Of a DNA stretch of 10,367 bases, positions 6,907 through 10,367 are shown piece after piece. The notes under the pieces are model-generated. The model saw only the letters and a program-made list of their open reading frames with translations, made no database searches and was not told where the DNA came from. The DNA comes from Deltaproteobacteria bacterium GWA2_55_10 (GTDB lineage Bacteria; Desulfobacterota; GWC2-55-46): the NCBI GenBank assembly GCA_001797415.1, contig MGPL01000150.1, positions 1 to 10,367 of the forward strand, in the 5' to 3' direction. The position numbers were made by a program, and so were the translations under genes. The first letter of the stretch is position 1, and the number at the start of each line of letters is the position of its first letter.

Positions 6907-7635
6907 TCAGCACTCAAATAGGCCGGATCTTATCAGCGCATTGAAGGAAGGCGTGGTATATTCCGCAAGAGAGTCTCTTTTATCTCGAATGCGTATGGTA
7001 ATTCCGCAGGATTTGAGCGCCCTGAAAGCGTCCTCGTCGGTCAGGTCGTCCCCGACATAAAACGGGAGACGGTCCGGGGCAAGGTTATCCCGGATCCACA
7101 GTACCGCGTCGCCCTTGTTCCAGTGGTCCGCGGGCCGTATCTCCATGACCATCTTGCCGTAGGTCAGTTGCAGGCCGTACCCGGCAAGCGCTGGGGCGGC
7201 CGTCTTTTTGACAATATCCCGGACCTTCCGGCGGTGACGGGCGTCCAAGCGCCTCAGGTGCACCGTTACGGACAGGCCTTTATCCTCCAGATACATTCCA
7301 GGAAATTGCGAAAGCGCCTGCCTCAGTTTTTTTGCAAGGAGCTTCAGGGGCCTGCGGAAGGCCTCCCCCTTTTTAAGCAGGATTTTACCGCCATAGAATA
7401 TCTCGGCGCCATGGTTGGCCGCATAGATCACATTTTTTGCGCCGGCCATCTTGCGTATGTCTTTCAGTGACCTGCCTGTTACGATTGCAAGCATCAGGTT
7501 GGTATCCGAAGCGGCTTTCTTGAGCCAGGCAGCGGCCTCCTCGCTGATAACGGCCCTGGAAGGGTCGTCCACAATGGGGCTGAGCGTGCCGTCGAAATCA
7601 AGAAAGATGATTTTTTTAATCCTTGCTCCGGTCAT
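6907..7635 (-). CDS. otsB: Trehalose-6-phosphate phosphatase
   Basis: A 242-residue HAD-superfamily phosphatase that removes phosphate from trehalose 6-phosphate to give trehalose in the cytoplasm, the second step of the OtsAB pathway. The motifs are all present: FLDFDGTLSP (11-20) with nucleophile Asp13 and acid/base Asp15, IVTGRS (51-56), NHGAEI (74-79) at the cap boundary, EIRP..WNKGDAV (165-177) with Lys174, and YVGDDLTDEDAF (193-204) with Asp196, Asp197 and Asp200 for Mg binding. Length and start fit the family. The start lies seven bases after the stop of the synthase gene, so the two form an operon; the ribosome binding site (TGAAG) is weak, which suggests coupling. The gene faces the activator gene across only 51 bases with no clear terminator. 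Confidence 0.93.
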   Translation of the reverse strand: MTGARIKKIIFLDFDGTLSPIVDDPSRAVISEEAAAWLKKAASDTNLMLAIVTGRSLKDIRKMAGAKNVIYAANHGAEIFYGGKILLKKGEAFRRPLKLLAKKLRQALSQFPGMYLEDKGLSVTVHLRRLDARHRRKVRDIVKKTAAPALAGYGLQLTYGKMVMEIRPADHWNKGDAVLWIRDNLAPDRLPFYVGDDLTDEDAFRALKSCGITIRIRDKRDSLAEYTTPSFNALIRSGLFEC

Positions 7636-7642
7636 GAAAACT

Positions 7643-9859
7643 TCAATTGCCGCGGATGTTAGTGAGCTCCGTCAGGATTTCGGCTGCCCACCTGTAAATA
7701 TTGTTTTCTCGCACGACATCCCTCATATTCCTCATGCGCTCGGTCTGTTCGGAGGCGTCCATCTCCAGGGCGGTCTTGATGGAGTCCGCCATCTGTTCTA
7801 TATCATAAGGGTTCACCAGCAGGGCGTCCCTGAGTTCGCGGGACGCGCCCGCGAAGGTGCTTAGTATGAGCGCGCCTTTTTCGTCGTCCCTGGAGGCTAT
7901 GTACTCCTTTGCCACTAGGTTCATGCCGTCATGGAGGGAAGTGACCATGCACAGGTCCGCGCTGCGGTAAAAAGGCTCTATCTCGGCGTGGGAGAAGTGC
8001 CGTTTAAGGAAGACTATGGGTTTCCAGTCGATTGACTGGAACTTCCAGTTGATGCGGTCTACCTCTGAGAGCACTTCTCCGACGAAGTCATGGTACCTTT
8101 TTATGTGCTCCCTGCTGGGCGCGCCGATCTGGACGAATGTGAATACGTCCCGGTACTCCGGGTTCTTCTCGAGGAAGCGCTCCACGGCCCGGAACCTCTC
8201 CACGATGCCCTTTGTATAATCAAGGCGGTCAACGCCGATGCCGAACATGGCCGCCTTGACCCCGAGTTCCTTCAAGAGGTCGTCTTTTCCCTGGCCCGGC
8301 ACACCGGGAGGACGGCCGCTGAAATCAACGCTTATGGGGAAGGGCTTGACGATGGTGGTGTGGCCCATCCTTGTCGTCGAGAAGCTCTCCCAGTTAGTGC
8401 GGCATTCAAGCGTCCTGTCCACGGTCTCGAGGAAATTATTGCAGTGGTACTGCGTATGAAATCCTATGAGGTCCGCGCCGAGCATCCCGTGCAGTATCTC
8501 CCTTTTCCAGGGGCAGATGCCGAAGGCCTCCGGATTGGGCCAGGGTATGTGCCAGAAAAGGGCTATTTTTGCCTCAGGGTGACGCTGCTTTATCAACCGG
8601 GGCAGGATAGAGAAATGATAGTCCTGGATGAATATGTAAGTCCCGTCTTCTATCTCTTCGTCAAGCGACTTCGCGAACCTGAGGTTAACCTCCTGGTACC
8701 GCGCCCAGTCTTCCATCCTGAATACCGGTCGGGTATGAGCAATGTGGCACAGGGGCCAGAGGCCCTCGTTCGAGAGGCCGTAATAATAGCCGTCCTCCTC
8801 TTCCTGGCTGAGCCAGATCCTCTTGAGGACGTACTGCGGGTTTTCAGGCGGTACGCGGACCTTGTCTTGCCGGTCCACGGCCTCCCTGTCCGCGTTGCCG
8901 GCGCCGTGCGCCACCCAGAGCCCTGAACATGCCTTCAGAATGGGGTCGAGGGCGGTGACGAGGCCGCTTGCCGGAGAGATGCACTCGACGAGCCTGCCGT
9001 TTCGGACGTGCATATACGGCTCCCGGTTCGAAACCACGATCAGCTTTTTGTCCTGCAGCCTCTCTTTTACGTGGATTTTAAGCCGCTCAGCCGTCCAGGT
9101 CGAGTCACCCTGCCTGCGGAGCCTGGCCTCTTCTTCGGCCTGCGTGCGCGCGACCGTCAGGCTCTTTACTATATTGGAGATCTCCCTGGATATCGGTTCG
9201 AAAATGCCCTGCTTGGGAAATTTGAAAAGATCGTCCGCCTTTCCCTTGTGAATGCTCCTTATCCATTCGGACATTTGCGCGATCGGGCCTATTATGCTCC
9301 AGCGCACGATAAGCAGAGTGATTACGGAGATGATGAGGGCATTCGCGAGTATCCTTAAAAAATTTCTCCGCCAGATGCCCGCAATGTGTTCCTCGATATA
9401 GGAGATGTCGCTGAATATGACGACCGTGCCGGCCCTGAGGTCCTCAACGATAACAGGCATGGCAAAGATATACATCGGCTGCGAGGCGATCTTGTCGAAA
9501 ACGCCTTTCCCGGCTTCGCCTGTGAGCTCCTGCAGGATGGAATCAAGCCCGGACGGCAATTTTTCCGCCAGTCCCTTTGAAATGGAGACAAGCCTGTCCG
9601 AGTTGTCGAAGACAGCGATGCCTTCCACCCGTTTGCCTGCGCTTACCTTGTCGATGATTTTGTTGAGACGCTTGGAAGGAGCTCCTGAGATAAGGGGCCC
9701 TGTCGATTCCTGGAGCCCTTCTGCCAGAAGCCAAACCCGGTGTTCGAGTTCTGTGGTGAGCCTGTTGCGCTCCTGTTGCACCGTCAGGTACGTCGCGGCC
9801 CCGGAGACGGCGGTGACCGCGATAACCAGCGCCACAATAAGTCTTGTGGTTATCCGCAT
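7643..9859 (-). CDS. otsA: Membrane sensor-HAMP-trehalose-6-phosphate synthase fusion
   Basis: A 738-residue protein, about 260 residues longer than ordinary OtsA. Residues 272-738 are a complete GT20 synthase joining UDP- or other NDP-glucose to glucose 6-phosphate. Visible elements are SNR (277-279), SGLVTALDPIL (298-308), YYGLSNEGLWPLCH (359-372), QDYHF (412-416), FWHIPWP (435-441), GFHTQYHCNNFL (466-477), VDRLDYTKG (543-551) with Arg545 and Lys550, and SLHDGMNLVAKEY (641-653). In front are a transmembrane helix (about 6-27), an extracytoplasmic domain of about 140 residues (28-166) resembling small CHASE/Cache sensors, a second transmembrane helix (about 168-190) and a HAMP-like linker (about 188-245: Pro192, then EPISREISNIVKSL), running into a charged helix. 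This arrangement belongs to histidine kinases and chemoreceptors; here the output is a sugar transferase. Trehalose-6-phosphate formation may thus be set by an external signal. It is followed seven bases later by otsB. Confidence 0.93.
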   Translation of the reverse strand: MRITTRLIVALVIAVTAVSGAATYLTVQQERNRLTTELEHRVWLLAEGLQESTGPLISGAPSKRLNKIIDKVSAGKRVEGIAVFDNSDRLVSISKGLAEKLPSGLDSILQELTGEAGKGVFDKIASQPMYIFAMPVIVEDLRAGTVVIFSDISYIEEHIAGIWRRNFLRILANALIISVITLLIVRWSIIGPIAQMSEWIRSIHKGKADDLFKFPKQGIFEPISREISNIVKSLTVARTQAEEEARLRRQGDSTWTAERLKIHVKERLQDKKLIVVSNREPYMHVRNGRLVECISPASGLVTALDPILKACSGLWVAHGAGNADREAVDRQDKVRVPPENPQYVLKRIWLSQEEEDGYYYGLSNEGLWPLCHIAHTRPVFRMEDWARYQEVNLRFAKSLDEEIEDGTYIFIQDYHFSILPRLIKQRHPEAKIALFWHIPWPNPEAFGICPWKREILHGMLGADLIGFHTQYHCNNFLETVDRTLECRTNWESFSTTRMGHTTIVKPFPISVDFSGRPPGVPGQGKDDLLKELGVKAAMFGIGVDRLDYTKGIVERFRAVERFLEKNPEYRDVFTFVQIGAPSREHIKRYHDFVGEVLSEVDRINWKFQSIDWKPIVFLKRHFSHAEIEPFYRSADLCMVTSLHDGMNLVAKEYIASRDDEKGALILSTFAGASRELRDALLVNPYDIEQMADSIKTALEMDASEQTERMRNMRDVVRENNIYRWAAEILTELTNIRGN

Positions 9860-9865
9860 GGCGGT

Positions 9866-9894
9866 ATTATAGACCGATTATCGTTCAAAGGCAA
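9866..9894 (-). promoter_or_regulatory. Sigma-70 type promoter before the otsA fusion gene
   Basis: On the minus strand: TTGCCT (9894-9889), 17 bases, TATAAT (9871-9866). The -10 box is a perfect consensus and the spacing is ideal; the -35 box matches four of six. Only six bases separate TATAAT from the ATG, so transcription would start at or next to the start codon. Together with the absence of a Shine-Dalgarno sequence, this implies a leaderless otsA message. The spacing behind the debranching-enzyme gene allows otsAB to be expressed on its own. Confidence 0.5.
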
Positions 9895-9946
9895 ATTTTG
9901 GAGGAACGTCGGCGGCAAATATGGCTTTTGAAAATGAATGTATGCT

Positions 9947-10366
9947 TTATTTTATTATGAGTAAATGGACATCCTCGGGCTTCCGGAGGGCCTCCACGGT
10001 AACGTCCTCTCCGTATCTTGAGATGAGCAGGTCGACGCTCCTGCGCGGCCCTGCCTGAAGGTTCCTGAGATAGACAGAGGTGAGGAAGTTGGGCAGCTCA
10101 GGCCTTTTGAATATGACCATCTTTTTATCCGCCTCGAAGTAGATTCCCAACGACGCCTGCAGCATGAATATGAGAGAGCCCGACGCCCAGGTCTGGGGCG
10201 AGCAGGCAATCGGGTACTGCGTGGGGGCCACGCCGTTTCGCCTGTGAAAGCCGCAGAACAGCTCGGGCAGCCTCTGCAGGTCCGAGCGGAGCGCGGCGTC
10301 AAAGATGCCTCCGAATACCCTGTTGAAGTGGCCGGTGAAGCCATATGCCGCAAGGCCGTAGGCTGT
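9947..10366 (-). CDS. Glycogen-debranching enzyme (amylo-alpha-1,6-glucosidase family), C-terminal end only
   Basis: The frame is open to the window edge, giving about 139 residues of C-terminus; the GTG at 10231 is an internal codon, not the start. The visible part has ELFCGFHRRNG, then PTQYPIACSPQTWASGS, a signature stretch of the (alpha/alpha)6-barrel of GH63/GH133-like debranching glucosidases, where Trp and Ser-Pro-Gln line the catalytic cavity end. It closes with a small beta-rich tail (RRSVDLLISRYGEDVTVEAL). These enzymes hydrolyse alpha-1,6 branch points of glycogen or related glucans. The gene ends 87 bases before the otsA fusion gene on the same strand, linking glycogen breakdown with trehalose synthesis. 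The catalytic acids lie outside the window or cannot be assigned. Confidence 0.88.
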   Translation of the reverse strand, partial: TAYGLAAYGFTGHFNRVFGGIFDAALRSDLQRLPELFCGFHRRNGVAPTQYPIACSPQTWASGSLIFMLQASLGIYFEADKKMVIFKRPELPNFLTSVYLRNLQAGPRRSVDLLISRYGEDVTVEALRKPEDVHLLIIK

Positions 10367-10367
10367 C

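Noticed and set aside
8090..8926. 278-residue frame on the + strand inside otsA
   Set aside because: Fully antisense to the conserved GT20 domain; its length follows from the high-GC codon pattern of the real gene. No recognisable domain.
1977..10366. CRISPR arrays, tRNA or rRNA genes, and insertion sequences
   Set aside because: No regularly spaced direct repeats, no tRNA cloverleaf or rRNA sequence, and no transposase frame seen anywhere in the window.

Overview
The window reads as a chromosomal piece of a bacterium of moderate-to-high GC content. Most genes share a strong preference for AGG arginine and frequent ATA isoleucine codons. That codon habit, a sigma-54 enhancer-binding regulator carrying many PAS domains, HD-GYP cyclic-di-GMP signalling and an amphi-Trp protein would fit a free-living environmental lineage such as Nitrospirota or Desulfobacterota. 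This placement is inference only; no RNA gene or taxonomic marker is present.

Layout. (a) Positions 1-898 hold the C-terminal part of a UvrD/Rep-type superfamily 1 helicase on the + strand. An ATGA overlap leads into a downstream partner that stops after ten codons. This stretch uses different codons from the rest and looks like the cut end of an acquired, possibly defence-related, cassette. (b) Positions 899-1141 hold no gene; they contain a perfect GC hairpin followed by T residues (999-1019). (c) Positions 1142-1831 hold two small + strand genes: a zincin-fold metallopeptidase and an amphi-Trp domain protein. (d) Positions 1832-1976 hold a palindromic repeat-like element. (e) Positions 1977-3565 (- strand) form a coupled two-gene unit: a CheY-like protein with a degenerate phosphorylation site, then an HD-GYP phosphodiesterase. 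(f) Positions 3566-3786 form a divergent control region with two dyads of GTGTA/TACAC half-sites and a -24/-12-like sequence facing the phosphodiesterase unit. (g) Positions 3787-6855 (+ strand) encode a 1022-residue PAS-GAF-PAS-PAS-PAS-AAA+-Fis sigma-54 activator. (h) Positions 6907-10367 (- strand) form a trehalose/glycogen cluster: the C-terminus of a glycogen-debranching enzyme, a trehalose-6-phosphate synthase fused to a membrane sensor with HAMP linker, and trehalose-6-phosphate phosphatase.

How they may work together. The activator and the phosphodiesterase unit look like one circuit. The activator could bind the dyads, which lie about 120-175 bases upstream of the predicted start of the phosphodiesterase transcript, and switch on turnover of cyclic-di-GMP from a sigma-54 promoter. 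OtsA and OtsB form a two-step trehalose pathway. The extra sensor-HAMP module on OtsA suggests that trehalose synthesis is controlled directly by a signal perceived outside the cytoplasmic membrane. This is the most unusual protein in the window.
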